Positions 51,543 through 60,146 of a stretch of 64,000 nucleotides of DNA are shown here, one piece after another. The stretch is from Streptomyces griseocarneus (GTDB lineage: Bacteria; Actinomycetota; Actinomycetes; Streptomycetales; Streptomycetaceae), in assembly GCF_014655595.1 (NCBI RefSeq), contig NZ_BNBL01000016.1, forward strand, positions 62,001 to 126,000, given 5' to 3'. Each line of letters opens with the position of its first letter. Position 1 is the first letter of the stretch. The notes beneath the pieces were generated by a model. It had not been told where the DNA came from and did not search any database. It saw only the letters and a program-made list of their open reading frames with translations. A program made the translations under genes and the position numbers.

Positions 51543-51594
51543 ACTGACTCCGGAGTCAGTGTCGCAACCCTGCCCGCTGGTCCGTACCAGCGGG
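51543..51594. promoter_or_regulatory. 18-bp perfect palindrome and adjacent hairpin between gntR and the permease
   Basis: ACTGACTCCGGAGTCAGT (51543-51560) is fully palindromic. CCCGCTGGT (51573-51581) and ACCAGCGGG (51586-51594) form a 9-bp stem. The second is probably the gntR terminator; the first is a possible operator for the permease promoter. Confidence 0.6.
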
Positions 51595-51774
51595 TAGGAA
51601 GTGTTCCCTTTGTCCGAGTTTCAAGGGTTTTGGTGAGCCCCTCCTTACTGTTGTAAAACTCACATAGTCCCAGGTCAGGGCCCTTTGGCGGAATCAAGCA
51701 GGCCAAATCGCTCGTACGATGGCGCGGTTTGTGTCCTGTCCGTGGGGGAGTTAGAAGCAAAGGAGATCCGGGGC

Positions 51775-53418
51775 TTGAGTACCGAACAGGGTTCGAACTC
51801 CAATTACCGCCGGACCCTCGGCACGACGGCGCTGACCGCCGTCGGCCTCGGGTCGATCATCGGCTCCGGCTGGCTGTTCGGTGCCGAACGTGCCGCTGTG
51901 CTGGCCGGTCCGGCCGCCATCTTTGCCTGGGTCATCGGCGCCATCGTGGCGCTGACCATCGCCCTGACGTACACCGAGCTCGGCTCGATGTTCCCCAAGG
52001 CGGGCGGCATGGTGCGGTACGGGCAGTTCTCGCACGGCTCGCTGGCCGGCTACATGGCCGCCTGGGCCAACTGGATCGCGATCGTCTCCGTCATTCCCGG
52101 CGAGGCCACCGCGTCGATCCAGTACATGAGCTCGTGGAAGTTCGACTGGGCGGGCAAGCTCTTCGACGGCAAGGAGCTCACGGGCACCGGCCTCGCCGCC
52201 GCGAGCGTCCTGGTGGTCTTCTACTTCTTCCTGAACTGGTTCGCGATCACGCTGTTCGCCAAGACGAACAACGCGATCACCGTGTTCAAGGTCGTGGTGC
52301 CGGCGCTGACCGCGGGCGCGCTGATCTTCGCGCACTTCGACACCAGCAACGTCGGCTCCGCCCACGGCGGCTTCGCCCCCAACGGCTGGAGCGCCGTCTT
52401 CAGCGCCGTCGCCGTCGCGGGCATCGTCTGGGCCTTCAACGGCTTCCAGTCGCCGCTGAACATGGCCGCCGAGGCCCGCAACCCCGGCAAGTCGCTGCCG
52501 AAGGCCGTCGTCGGCTCCATCCTGATCGCGCTGGTCATCTACATCGCGCTGCAGGTCGCCTTCCTGATGGCCGTCCCGGCCGCGGACCTCTCCGGCGGCT
52601 GGAACACGCTGGCCTACAAGTCCCCGCTGGCGGACCTCTCCATCACCTGGGGCCTGAACTGGCTGGCGCTGCTGCTCTACGCGGACGCCTTCATCTCCCC
52701 GTCGGGCACCGGCATGATCTACGCGGCCACCACCTCGCGCATGATCCACGGCGTCCAGGAGAACGGTCACCTGCCGAAGGTCTTCGGCAAGGTCGACCCC
52801 AAGACCGGTGTCCCGAAGCCGGCCCTGCTGCTCAACCTGGCGATCTCCTTCGTCTTCCTCGCCGTCTTCCGCGGCTGGGGCTCGATCGCCGAGATCGTCG
52901 GTGTCGCCACCGTCATCTCGTACATCACCGGCCCCGTCGCCGTGATGTCGCTGCGCCGCATCGCGCCCGACATGAAGCGCCCGGTCAAGCTCAAGGCCAT
53001 GCCGGTCATCGCCCCCATCGCGATGATCTTCGGCTCGCTGGTCATGTACTGGGCGCGCTGGCCGCTGACGGGCAAGGTCATCTTCATCATGGCCATCGGC
53101 CTGCCGATCTGGGCCTGGTACGAGCTGCGCAAGCCGTGGGCCGAGCTGAAGCCGCACCTGCAGGCCGGCGCCTGGATGGTGACCTACCTGCTGGTCATGG
53201 CGTTCGTCTCGTGGGCCGGTGGCACCGAGTTCGGCGGCAAGGGCTACCTGGCCCCGGGCTGGGACATCGTCGTGGTTGTCCTGATCGCGCTCGCCTTCTA
53301 CGCGTGGGGCGTGAGCAGCGCGTGGCGCAACCCGACGCTTGTTCAGGTCGAGAAGGAAATGAAGGACGCCCAGTCGGCCGAGGAGCAGACCGAAGCGGAG
53401 CTCGCCGAGGCCAAGTAA
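51775..53418 (+). CDS. amino acid permease (APC superfamily)
   Basis: 547 residues, 12-14 membrane helices. The N-terminus LGTTALTAVGLGSIIGSGWLFG is the APC helix-1 Gly-rich motif. EARNPGKSLPKAVVGS and YADAFISPSGTGMIYAATTSR are aspartate:proton-symporter-like blocks, and the ends are PNTYAN-like and acidic (EKEMKDAQSAEEQTEAEL). The TTG at 51775 has AAGGAG nine bases upstream; a GTG further back (51742) has none. The likely substrate is aspartate or another amino acid. Confidence 0.9.
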   Translation: MSTEQGSNSNYRRTLGTTALTAVGLGSIIGSGWLFGAERAAVLAGPAAIFAWVIGAIVALTIALTYTELGSMFPKAGGMVRYGQFSHGSLAGYMAAWANWIAIVSVIPGEATASIQYMSSWKFDWAGKLFDGKELTGTGLAAASVLVVFYFFLNWFAITLFAKTNNAITVFKVVVPALTAGALIFAHFDTSNVGSAHGGFAPNGWSAVFSAVAVAGIVWAFNGFQSPLNMAAEARNPGKSLPKAVVGSILIALVIYIALQVAFLMAVPAADLSGGWNTLAYKSPLADLSITWGLNWLALLLYADAFISPSGTGMIYAATTSRMIHGVQENGHLPKVFGKVDPKTGVPKPALLLNLAISFVFLAVFRGWGSIAEIVGVATVISYITGPVAVMSLRRIAPDMKRPVKLKAMPVIAPIAMIFGSLVMYWARWPLTGKVIFIMAIGLPIWAWYELRKPWAELKPHLQAGAWMVTYLLVMAFVSWAGGTEFGGKGYLAPGWDIVVVVLIALAFYAWGVSSAWRNPTLVQVEKEMKDAQSAEEQTEAELAEAK

Positions 53419-53571
53419 CCCTCACGGGTGGCCGAATGCGTACCTCTTCGTGAAAACCCGTATCCGCTGCGTAAAGTCCGGGCGTACGCTCGGGCATATG
53501 CGGACTGCGGTTTCTTCGGAAGTCACCGAAGGGCGTGCGCCGGTGCGCGCGGCGACGGGAGGGCAGGGGCG

Positions 53572-53751
53572 ATGAACGACACCGGACCGGTCCTGCCCTG
53601 GCTGGTGATCCGCCAGGACGAGAACGGCAACCGCTACCGCGTCGGGCGCTACGCCACCAGAACCGAGGCGGAGCGCGTGGCCGACCGGCTGGACGCGGAA
53701 GGCCGTCGCCGGCTGTACATAGTCGAGCGGGTCGGGCGCGCCATCCCCTAG
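53572..53751 (+). CDS. 59-residue SPOR-like protein
   Basis: The ATG has GGGAGGGCAGGGG just upstream. The sequence PWLVIRQDENGNRYRVGRYATRTEAERVADRLDAEGRRRLYIVERVG is a compact SPOR-like fold: strand, helix and strand with alternating Arg. SPOR domains bind denuded glycan strands in division proteins. No signal or membrane segment is present, so a cytoplasmic role is also possible. Confidence 0.82.
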   Translation: MNDTGPVLPWLVIRQDENGNRYRVGRYATRTEAERVADRLDAEGRRRLYIVERVGRAIP

Positions 53752-53841
53752 CCGCTTCCCGGAGCCGGGGCGCGCGAAGGCGCGCACCGCCTCCCGGGAG
53801 TGCGCCCCCGGGGCGGCGCTTCCCAGGCCCGGCGTCGCCCC

Positions 53842-53868
53842 GGGCCCGGCACCTCAGGTGCCGGGCCC
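53842..53868. terminator. hairpin between the SPOR-like and Nudix genes
   Basis: An 11-bp stem (GGGCCCGGCAC with its inverse) has a CTCAG loop, and TACGCT follows immediately as a potential -10 for the Nudix gene. Confidence 0.65.
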
Positions 53869-53882
53869 TACGCTTGCCCACC

Positions 53883-54299
53883 ATGGCGACAGTGCGTGTG
53901 GTGGTGGGCGGAGCGGTGTTTCATCAGGGGCGGCTGCTGGCCGCACGGCGCAGCGCCCCGCCCGAGCTGGCCGGCCGGTGGGAGCTGCCCGGCGGCAAGC
54001 TGGAGCCCGGCGAGAGCGCCGAGCAGGCGCTCGTACGGGAGCTGCGCGAGGAGCTCGGCGTCGAGGCGGAACCGCTGGAGCGCCTCGCGGGGGAGTGGCC
54101 GCTGAAGCCCGGCTACGTCCTCCAGGTCTTCACGGCACGGCTGGTGGCCGGTGAGCCCCGCCCCCTCCAGGACCACGACGAGCTGCGCTGGCTCACCCCC
54201 GACCGCGTCGACGACGTCGACTGGCTGGAGCAGGACCGCCCCGCGGTGGCCCTCGCGGCCCGGCGGCTCGCCACCGGGGATCCCGCCCCGCCGCGGTGA
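53883..54299 (+). CDS. Nudix hydrolase (MutT/8-oxo-dGTPase-like)
   Basis: 138 residues. The Nudix box is GGKLEPGESAEQALVRELREELGV (full G-x5-E-x7-R-E-U-x-E-E-x-G-U). The product could remove oxidised or noncanonical nucleotides. There is no ribosome site before ATG 53883, and TACGCT is 7-13 bases upstream, so it may be a leaderless mRNA. Confidence 0.92.
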   Translation: MATVRVVVGGAVFHQGRLLAARRSAPPELAGRWELPGGKLEPGESAEQALVRELREELGVEAEPLERLAGEWPLKPGYVLQVFTARLVAGEPRPLQDHDELRWLTPDRVDDVDWLEQDRPAVALAARRLATGDPAPPR

Positions 54300-54480
54300 A
54301 CCGCCCGTACCGCCGCCCACCTGGGCGGCCTACGCCCGGTGTACGCCGAATGCGGCAACTCTCGCGGACGGAGCCGGGCGGTGAAGATAGTCCGACCCTC
54401 ATTCCGGGTATGTGCTGATTATTAGCCCCAAAGCCGGACATGCCGGTGTGGGGTCGCCAGCGGTCTGGGAAGTGGTCGGC

Positions 54481-54891
54481 GTGAGCGACAGCGCAGGGAC
54501 CTTGGAATGGACGCCCGGCTTCGCCGAGTGGAGCTTCCCCGCCGAGGCCGGCGCCGTGCGCACCGCCCGCACGCTGGTGCGCGACACCCTGCGCGAGTGG
54601 GGGCTCGAGGCCGTCACCGACGTCACGGTCCTGCTGGTCAGCGAGCTCGTCACCAACTCCCTGCGGTACGCCAGCGGGCCCATCGGCGTACGGATGTACT
54701 CCCACGCCGGCCCCAGCCTGCTCGTGGAGGTCTCCGACCCGCTCCCGGATCCGCCCCGCGAACGCGTGGCCGAACCCGACGACGAGGGCGGCCGCGGACT
54801 GCAGCTGGTGGCACTGGCTTCCCGCCGCTGGGGTACCCGCCCGGGCAACACCGGAAAGACGGTGTGGTTCGAGCTCAGTCTGCCCGGTTAG
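54481..54891 (+). CDS. anti-sigma-type HATPase (ATP-binding protein)
   Basis: 136 residues from GTG 54481 (GGGAAG upstream); a GTG at 54412 would add 23 residues. The GHKL ATPase fold has VSELVTNSLRYASGPI (N box), DDEGGRGLQLVALASRRWG (G1 box) and GKTVWFELS at the end. Relatives phosphorylate anti-anti-sigma proteins. It lies 131 bp upstream of a PAS-GAF-SpoIIE protein that ends in its own HATPase, suggesting a partner-switching pair. Confidence 0.88.
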   Translation: MSDSAGTLEWTPGFAEWSFPAEAGAVRTARTLVRDTLREWGLEAVTDVTVLLVSELVTNSLRYASGPIGVRMYSHAGPSLLVEVSDPLPDPPRERVAEPDDEGGRGLQLVALASRRWGTRPGNTGKTVWFELSLPG

Positions 54892-55022
54892 TAACCCGGG
54901 GAGAAGACATAGCGGGTTGAGACCGTGCTGTGATCGTGAAGTCCGTGTTCCGAAGGGCCCCTGTGCTGGATACTCGGCCTTCTGATGCCGGTGCGAGCAC
55001 ATGAGCCGGAGGGGACGGGCAC

Positions 55023-57590
55023 GTGAGCGAAAAGCCAGCGGGTACTGCGGGCAGGCCAGAGGGTACGGACTCCACTTCGCTGTGGCAGAACAGCCCGCCC
55101 GGGTCGCTGTACGACTACATCCGCGTGGCGTCGTTCTCCCTGGGCTCCGACGGCCGGATCGAGCAGTGGAGCGAGCGCGCGACCGAACTCTTCGGAATAG
55201 CGGCCCGGCACGCCGTCGGCAGGAACCCCCTCGAGGTGTTCACCCCCGTCGACGAGCGGCCCTCGCGCCCCGCCCCGCCCTTTCTCGCCGAGGGCGGCCT
55301 CGACGGGCGGGCCTGGACCGGGCTCGTCCCGTACCAGCGGGGGAACGACCGCCAACAGGGCCTCGCCGAGATCTATGTGATGCCCAGTGAGAACGCCGAC
55401 GGCGAGCGCGCCGCGCTCTGCGTGGCCGTCGACGTCCGGGCCCTGCGGGGAATAGAGACCGACATCGCGGCGTCGGAAGCCGTTTTCGGCCAATCTCCGC
55501 TCGGCTTCTTCTTCTTCGGCACCGACCTCACCCTGCTGCGCGTCAACGAGAGTTTCGCCCAGACTTTCGGCCGCCCCGCCTCCTGGCACCGCGGCCGCAC
55601 CCCGCACGACTTCCTGCCCCGCACCGAGGCCGAACGGCTGACGGCGGCGCTGCGCCAAGTCCTCGACACGGGCAAGCCCATGGCCGACATTCAGCTCGTC
55701 GGCCCCGTCCCCGGGCACAGCGAGCGGCGCCGCTGGTCGGTTTCGCTGTACCGGCTGCACAGCGGCAGCGGACGGCCGATCGGGGTCGCCGCCATCGCCA
55801 CCGACGTCACCGGCCGGCGCCGCGCCGAGCGGGAGGCCGCCGGCGTACGCCGCAACCTGGCGCTGCTCAACGAGGCGGGCGCGCGCATCGGCAACTCCCT
55901 CGACCTGGAGACCACCGCGCGCGAGCTGCTGGACGTCGCCGTCCCGCAGTTCTGCGACCTGGCCTCCGTCGACCTCTACCAGGGCCTGCTCGTCGGCGAC
56001 GAGGCCCCGCCCGGCCTCGCCGACGGCAGCGCCGAGCTGCGCCGCGTGGCCTACTCCAGCGCGGTGTCCGGGGCGCCCCTCGACGAGGCCGACGCCAAGC
56101 CCATCCAGGTCGGCGAGGTGCACCGCTACGCCTTCCACTCGCCCTGCGCCCAGGCCCTGCGCACGGCCCACGTGCAGGTCGTCCCCGGCCGCGAGGGCGA
56201 CGACGCCGAGCTGGGCGCCGTCGTGCAGTCCACCCTCGCCGTGCCGATGGTCGCCCGCGACACCGTCGTCGGCCTCGCGCAGTTCTCCCGGACCAAGGGC
56301 AGCGAGCCCTTCGGCGAACGTGACACCGCCCTGGCCGTCGAGCTCGCCGCCCGCGCGGCCGTCTGCATCGACAACGCCCGCCTCTACCGCCGCGAGCACG
56401 AGCGCGCCCTGATACTGCAACGCAGCCTGCTGCCCCCCGGCGACCCGGAGGCCGCCGGCGTCGAGATCGCCTGCCGCTACCTGCCGGGGAACGCGGCGAC
56501 CGAGGTGGGCGGCGACTGGTTCGACGTGATCGAGCTGCCCGGGCACCGCACCGCCCTCGTCGTCGGCGACGTCATGGGCCGCGGCCTGCGCGCCGCCGTC
56601 GCCATGGGCGAGCTGCGCACCGCCGTGCGCACCCTGGCCATGCTCGACCTCGAGCCCGCCGAGGTGCTCTCCGCCCTCGACGAGATCGCCCACGGCCTGG
56701 GCCGCCCCGGCGGCAAGCAGTCCGCCTCGCGCGGGGTGCGCGGCAGCGTCCGCCCGGCCGACCTCTCCGAGGTCTACCTCGCCACCTGCGTCTACGCCGT
56801 CTACGACCCGGTCACCCGGCGCTGCACGGTCGCCAACGCCGGGCACCTGCCCCCGGTCCTGGTCGAGGCCGGCCAGCCGGCGGTGCTGCTGGAGGTGCCG
56901 CCCGGCATGCCGCTGGGCGTGGGCGGCGAGCCCTTCGAGGAGACCGAGATCGAGCTCCCCGACGGCGCGCTGCTCGCCCTCTACACCGACGGTCTCGTCG
57001 AGTCCCGCGACCACCCCCTCGACGAGGGCCTGCAGGCCTTCCGCGAGGCGCTCTCCGACCCCGAGCGCCCCCTGGAGGACGTCTGCGACCACGTCCTGGG
57101 CGCCCTGGACACCCACCACGGCGAGGACGACATCGCCCTCCTCATGGCCCGCCTGCGGGGCCTGCGCCACGACTGCGTGGGCGACTGGACCCTGCCGCCC
57201 GAGCCGCGCTCGGTCGCCCGGGCCCGGGAGCTGGCCCGCGACCAGCTCGAGAGCTGGGGCATGACCGACCTGGTCGACACCACCGAACTGCTGGTCAGCG
57301 AGCTGGTGACCAACGCGCTGCGCTACGGCGAGGGCGAGATCCGGCTGCGCCTGCTGCTGGACCGCACCCTGGTCTGCGAGGTCTGGGACGGCGGCCACGT
57401 CCAGCCGCGCCGCCGCCGGGCCCGCGACACCGACGAGGGCGGCCGCGGCCTGCAGCTGGTGGGCCTGCTCAGCGCGGCCTGGGGCAGCCGGCGCATCCCG
57501 CACGGCAAGACGGTGTGGTTCGAGCTGGGCCTGCCGGAGGAGGGTTCGCCGGCGCCGGACGCGGTGGAGGCCCTGCTGAGTCTCTACTAG
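55023..57590 (+). CDS. PAS-GAF-SpoIIE phosphatase-HATPase protein
   Basis: 855 residues. Two PAS-like regions (about 30-130 and 145-275, FGQSPLGFFFFGTDLTLLRVNESF) precede a GAF domain (about 280-460). Then come a PP2C/SpoIIE domain (about 475-690; TEVGGDWFDVIELPGHRTALVVGDVMGRGL, GEDDIALLMARL) and a C-terminal HATPase (LLVSELVTNALRYGE, DEGGRGLQLVGLLSAAWG, HGKTVWFEL). It integrates two sensing layers with serine phosphatase and kinase activity in partner switching. The GTG 55023 start has GGAGGGGACGGG nearby. Confidence 0.92.
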   Translation: MSEKPAGTAGRPEGTDSTSLWQNSPPGSLYDYIRVASFSLGSDGRIEQWSERATELFGIAARHAVGRNPLEVFTPVDERPSRPAPPFLAEGGLDGRAWTGLVPYQRGNDRQQGLAEIYVMPSENADGERAALCVAVDVRALRGIETDIAASEAVFGQSPLGFFFFGTDLTLLRVNESFAQTFGRPASWHRGRTPHDFLPRTEAERLTAALRQVLDTGKPMADIQLVGPVPGHSERRRWSVSLYRLHSGSGRPIGVAAIATDVTGRRRAEREAAGVRRNLALLNEAGARIGNSLDLETTARELLDVAVPQFCDLASVDLYQGLLVGDEAPPGLADGSAELRRVAYSSAVSGAPLDEADAKPIQVGEVHRYAFHSPCAQALRTAHVQVVPGREGDDAELGAVVQSTLAVPMVARDTVVGLAQFSRTKGSEPFGERDTALAVELAARAAVCIDNARLYRREHERALILQRSLLPPGDPEAAGVEIACRYLPGNAATEVGGDWFDVIELPGHRTALVVGDVMGRGLRAAVAMGELRTAVRTLAMLDLEPAEVLSALDEIAHGLGRPGGKQSASRGVRGSVRPADLSEVYLATCVYAVYDPVTRRCTVANAGHLPPVLVEAGQPAVLLEVPPGMPLGVGGEPFEETEIELPDGALLALYTDGLVESRDHPLDEGLQAFREALSDPERPLEDVCDHVLGALDTHHGEDDIALLMARLRGLRHDCVGDWTLPPEPRSVARARELARDQLESWGMTDLVDTTELLVSELVTNALRYGEGEIRLRLLLDRTLVCEVWDGGHVQPRRRRARDTDEGGRGLQLVGLLSAAWGSRRIPHGKTVWFELGLPEEGSPAPDAVEALLSLY

Positions 57591-57608
57591 ACCGTTCGGG
57601 GGCCCGCT

Positions 57609-59312
57609 TCACTCGGTCAGCCGCGCCCGCGTGCCCCCGCCGCCGAACGTGGCCGGCAGCAGCCCCGCCAGCACGACGCCGCCCAGCTCGGCGGCGCCGG
57701 CGACGTCCTGCTCGGCCAGGGCGCGCGCCGCCCTGGCCAGGTCCCCGGCGCGCAGCGCCGCCGCGAGGGTCGTGGCCGCGCCGAGCTGTCGTCCGGCCGC
57801 CGCGAGGCGGGTCCTGGCCGGGCAGCCGACCGCGCCGCGGTGGGTGGCGATGTAGTCCTCGGCCGCGGCCACCTCGTCGCGCGCGGCGAGCACCGCGCGG
57901 GCGGCCCGGCAGGGCGGCGCGGTACGGGTCAGGGCGTGCGCGCGGCGCAGCGCGGCCGAGGCGATGGCGCGGCCCTGGGAGAGGGCGACCTCGGCCGTGC
58001 GCAGGGAGAGCGCGGCCCGGGCGGGGGAGCCCACGAGCAGCGCGGAGCGGGCCTCGGCGAGGGCGGCGTCGGCGAAGGCGAGGCGCTCGCGGGCCCGGGC
58101 GGGGTGGTCGGCGACGAGGTCGAGGGCGGGCCCGGCGCGGCACCGGGCGAGGGCGGTGAGCGCGGCCTCGGCGGCGGTGACGCGCGGCGCGAGCGCGCGG
58201 GCCGCGGCCTCGGCGCGCTCGAGGATCAGGGCCGAGTTGGCCTTCAGGCCGCGCAGGTGGTCGAAGGCCTCGGACTCGGCGTCCAGGCGGCGGTTGGCGC
58301 TGGTGCAGCGGGAGCAGATCTCGTCGAGCACCTGGCGCCGGACGTCGTCGTCCTCGTGCCCCGCCTCGTCCAGGCGCAGGCGCAGCCGGAAGGCGTCGGC
58401 GAGCTCGCCCCTGGCGTAGGCGACGGCCTCGGCGAAGGGGCGGGTGGCCCGCTCGCCCAGTTGGGTGGTGGCGAAGACCATCTCCTCGGCGCTGGTGCGG
58501 ACCGCGTCGTCGGTGGCGACGAGGTTCTGCGCCGCCTCGGCGTCCAGTTCCGGCAGCGGGGTGAGGGGCTGGGCGAGGCGGGCGAGCCCGGGTTCGGTGG
58601 TGGCGGCGACGACGGGGCGGTCGCGGGTGACCCCGGCCCGGCGGCGGCGCGCCGCCCGGCCGCGTCGGGTGCAGGCGTAGAGCCCGCCCAGGCACAGCGC
58701 GGCGCCCCCGGCCACCGGCATCCAGGTGCCGCGTTCGCCGGGGACGAGCCCGTCGCCGCCGGGGTCGCGGGTGCCGGGCCGGATGGCGGGCGGGCGTACG
58801 GGCTCGCCGCGCAGGACGGCGGTGTAGCCGTCGGCGGCGCCGATGGCGGCCCCGGCCCAGTCGTGTTCCCGCACGGCGGGTGCGATGGCGGTGGCGGCGA
58901 CGAGGGCGAGCTGGTTCCCCCGCAGGCCGGAGTCCTTGTCGGCGGAGACGGCGAACATGCGCTGGCCGGTGGCGACGGCGAGCAGGACCTCCTGGGGGCC
59001 GAGGCCGTTGCGGTCGGCGGTGGCGTCGGCCCACTTGGTGCCGGAGCGGCCGGAGAAGTCGTGGACGTAGGTGACGTAGAGCTGGATGTGGTGGGCCGCG
59101 TTGAGCCGGTCGAGTGCGGCCTCGACCTGGCCGCGGCGGCGCCCGAGGGCGCCGACCGTGTCGGTGACGCGGCTCGCGGGGTCCAGGTCCAGCGGGGTGT
59201 CGGCACGGGCGGCGGGCGGGGCCGGAAGCAGCAGGGCGCACAGCGCGAAGAAGGCGCTGACCATAGCCCAGCTCCGCGCCCCCGGCCCGTACCGCCACGA
59301 AAGCCGCGTCAC
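57609..59312 (-). CDS. TPM domain membrane protein with long helical C-terminus
   Basis: 567 residues. A signal/anchor segment (about 15-37) is followed by a TPM_phosphatase domain (about 45-180; RVTDTVGALGRRRGQVEAALDRLNAAHHIQLYVTYVHDFSG, GLGPQEVLLAVATGQR). There is one membrane helix (WMPVAGGAALCLGGLYACTRRG, about 198-220), then an Ala/Arg-rich cytoplasmic region of ~340 residues that is probably helical. GTG 59312 has TACGCT 7 bases upstream, so the mRNA may be leaderless. Role unknown. Confidence 0.85.
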   Translation of the reverse strand: MTRLSWRYGPGARSWAMVSAFFALCALLLPAPPAARADTPLDLDPASRVTDTVGALGRRRGQVEAALDRLNAAHHIQLYVTYVHDFSGRSGTKWADATADRNGLGPQEVLLAVATGQRMFAVSADKDSGLRGNQLALVAATAIAPAVREHDWAGAAIGAADGYTAVLRGEPVRPPAIRPGTRDPGGDGLVPGERGTWMPVAGGAALCLGGLYACTRRGRAARRRRAGVTRDRPVVAATTEPGLARLAQPLTPLPELDAEAAQNLVATDDAVRTSAEEMVFATTQLGERATRPFAEAVAYARGELADAFRLRLRLDEAGHEDDDVRRQVLDEICSRCTSANRRLDAESEAFDHLRGLKANSALILERAEAAARALAPRVTAAEAALTALARCRAGPALDLVADHPARARERLAFADAALAEARSALLVGSPARAALSLRTAEVALSQGRAIASAALRRAHALTRTAPPCRAARAVLAARDEVAAAEDYIATHRGAVGCPARTRLAAAGRQLGAATTLAAALRAGDLARAARALAEQDVAGAAELGGVVLAGLLPATFGGGGTRARLTE

Positions 59313-59366
59313 GTTTTGGAGCGTATGACCGGAATGGCCGACCCGCTACCGGGAGGGCCTGAGCTA

Positions 59367-60146
59367 CTACGGAGCGTGTTCGGCGCCCCGGCGGCGGATC
59401 TTGTTCCCCAGCCAGACCAGTGGATCGTAGGACCGGTCGACCACCCGTTCCTTCAGGGGGATCAGCGCGTTGTCGGTGATCTTGATGTGTTCGGGGCAGA
59501 CCTCCGAGCAGCACTTGGTGATGTTGCAGTACCCCAGTCCGTGGTCCTCTCGGGCCCCGCGCCGCCGGTCGACGCCCTCCTCGGCGGCCGCGTCCAGCGG
59601 GTGCATGTCCAGCTCGGCGACGCGCATCAGGAAGCGCGGCCCGGAGAAGGCCGTCTTGTTCTCCTCGTGGTCACGCACCACATGGCAGGTGTCCTGGCAC
59701 AGGAAGCACTCGATGCACTTGCGGAACTCCTGGACCCGGCCCACGTCCTCCTGGTGCATCCGGTACTCGCCGGGCTTGAGGTGCGCCGGCGGCACGAACG
59801 ACGGCACCTCACGGGCCTTGGCGTAGTTGTACGACACGTCCGTCACCAGGTCCCGCACGACCGGGAACGCCCGCATCGGCGTCACCGTGATCGTCTCGGC
59901 CTGGTCGAAGACCGACATCCGGGTCATGCACATCAGCCTCGGCCGGCCGTTGATCTCCGCGCTGCACGAGCCGCACTTGCCCGCCTTGCAGTTCCAGCGC
60001 ACGGCCATGTCGGGCGCGGCCGTGGCCTGCAGCCGGTGGATGATGTCGAGGACGACCTCGCCCTCGTTGACGGTCACCTCGTAGTCGACGAGACCGCCGC
60101 CGTCCGCATCGCCCCGCCACACCTTGAAGCGGGCCTGATAACTCAT
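59367..60146 (-). CDS. succinate dehydrogenase/fumarate reductase iron-sulfur subunit
   Basis: 259 residues. [2Fe-2S] Cys53, Cys58, Cys61 and Cys73 (CKAGKCGSCSAEI...LMC) and two C-terminal clusters (CIECFLCQDTC, CNITKCCSEVCPE). It passes electrons from the flavoprotein to quinone at the membrane. It overlaps the flavoprotein gene by ATGA. The ribosome site is GAGGAG. The operon order is 96-residue protein, cytochrome, flavoprotein, iron-sulfur protein. Confidence 0.95.
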   Translation of the reverse strand: MSYQARFKVWRGDADGGGLVDYEVTVNEGEVVLDIIHRLQATAAPDMAVRWNCKAGKCGSCSAEINGRPRLMCMTRMSVFDQAETITVTPMRAFPVVRDLVTDVSYNYAKAREVPSFVPPAHLKPGEYRMHQEDVGRVQEFRKCIECFLCQDTCHVVRDHEENKTAFSGPRFLMRVAELDMHPLDAAAEEGVDRRRGAREDHGLGYCNITKCCSEVCPEHIKITDNALIPLKERVVDRSYDPLVWLGNKIRRRGAEHAP

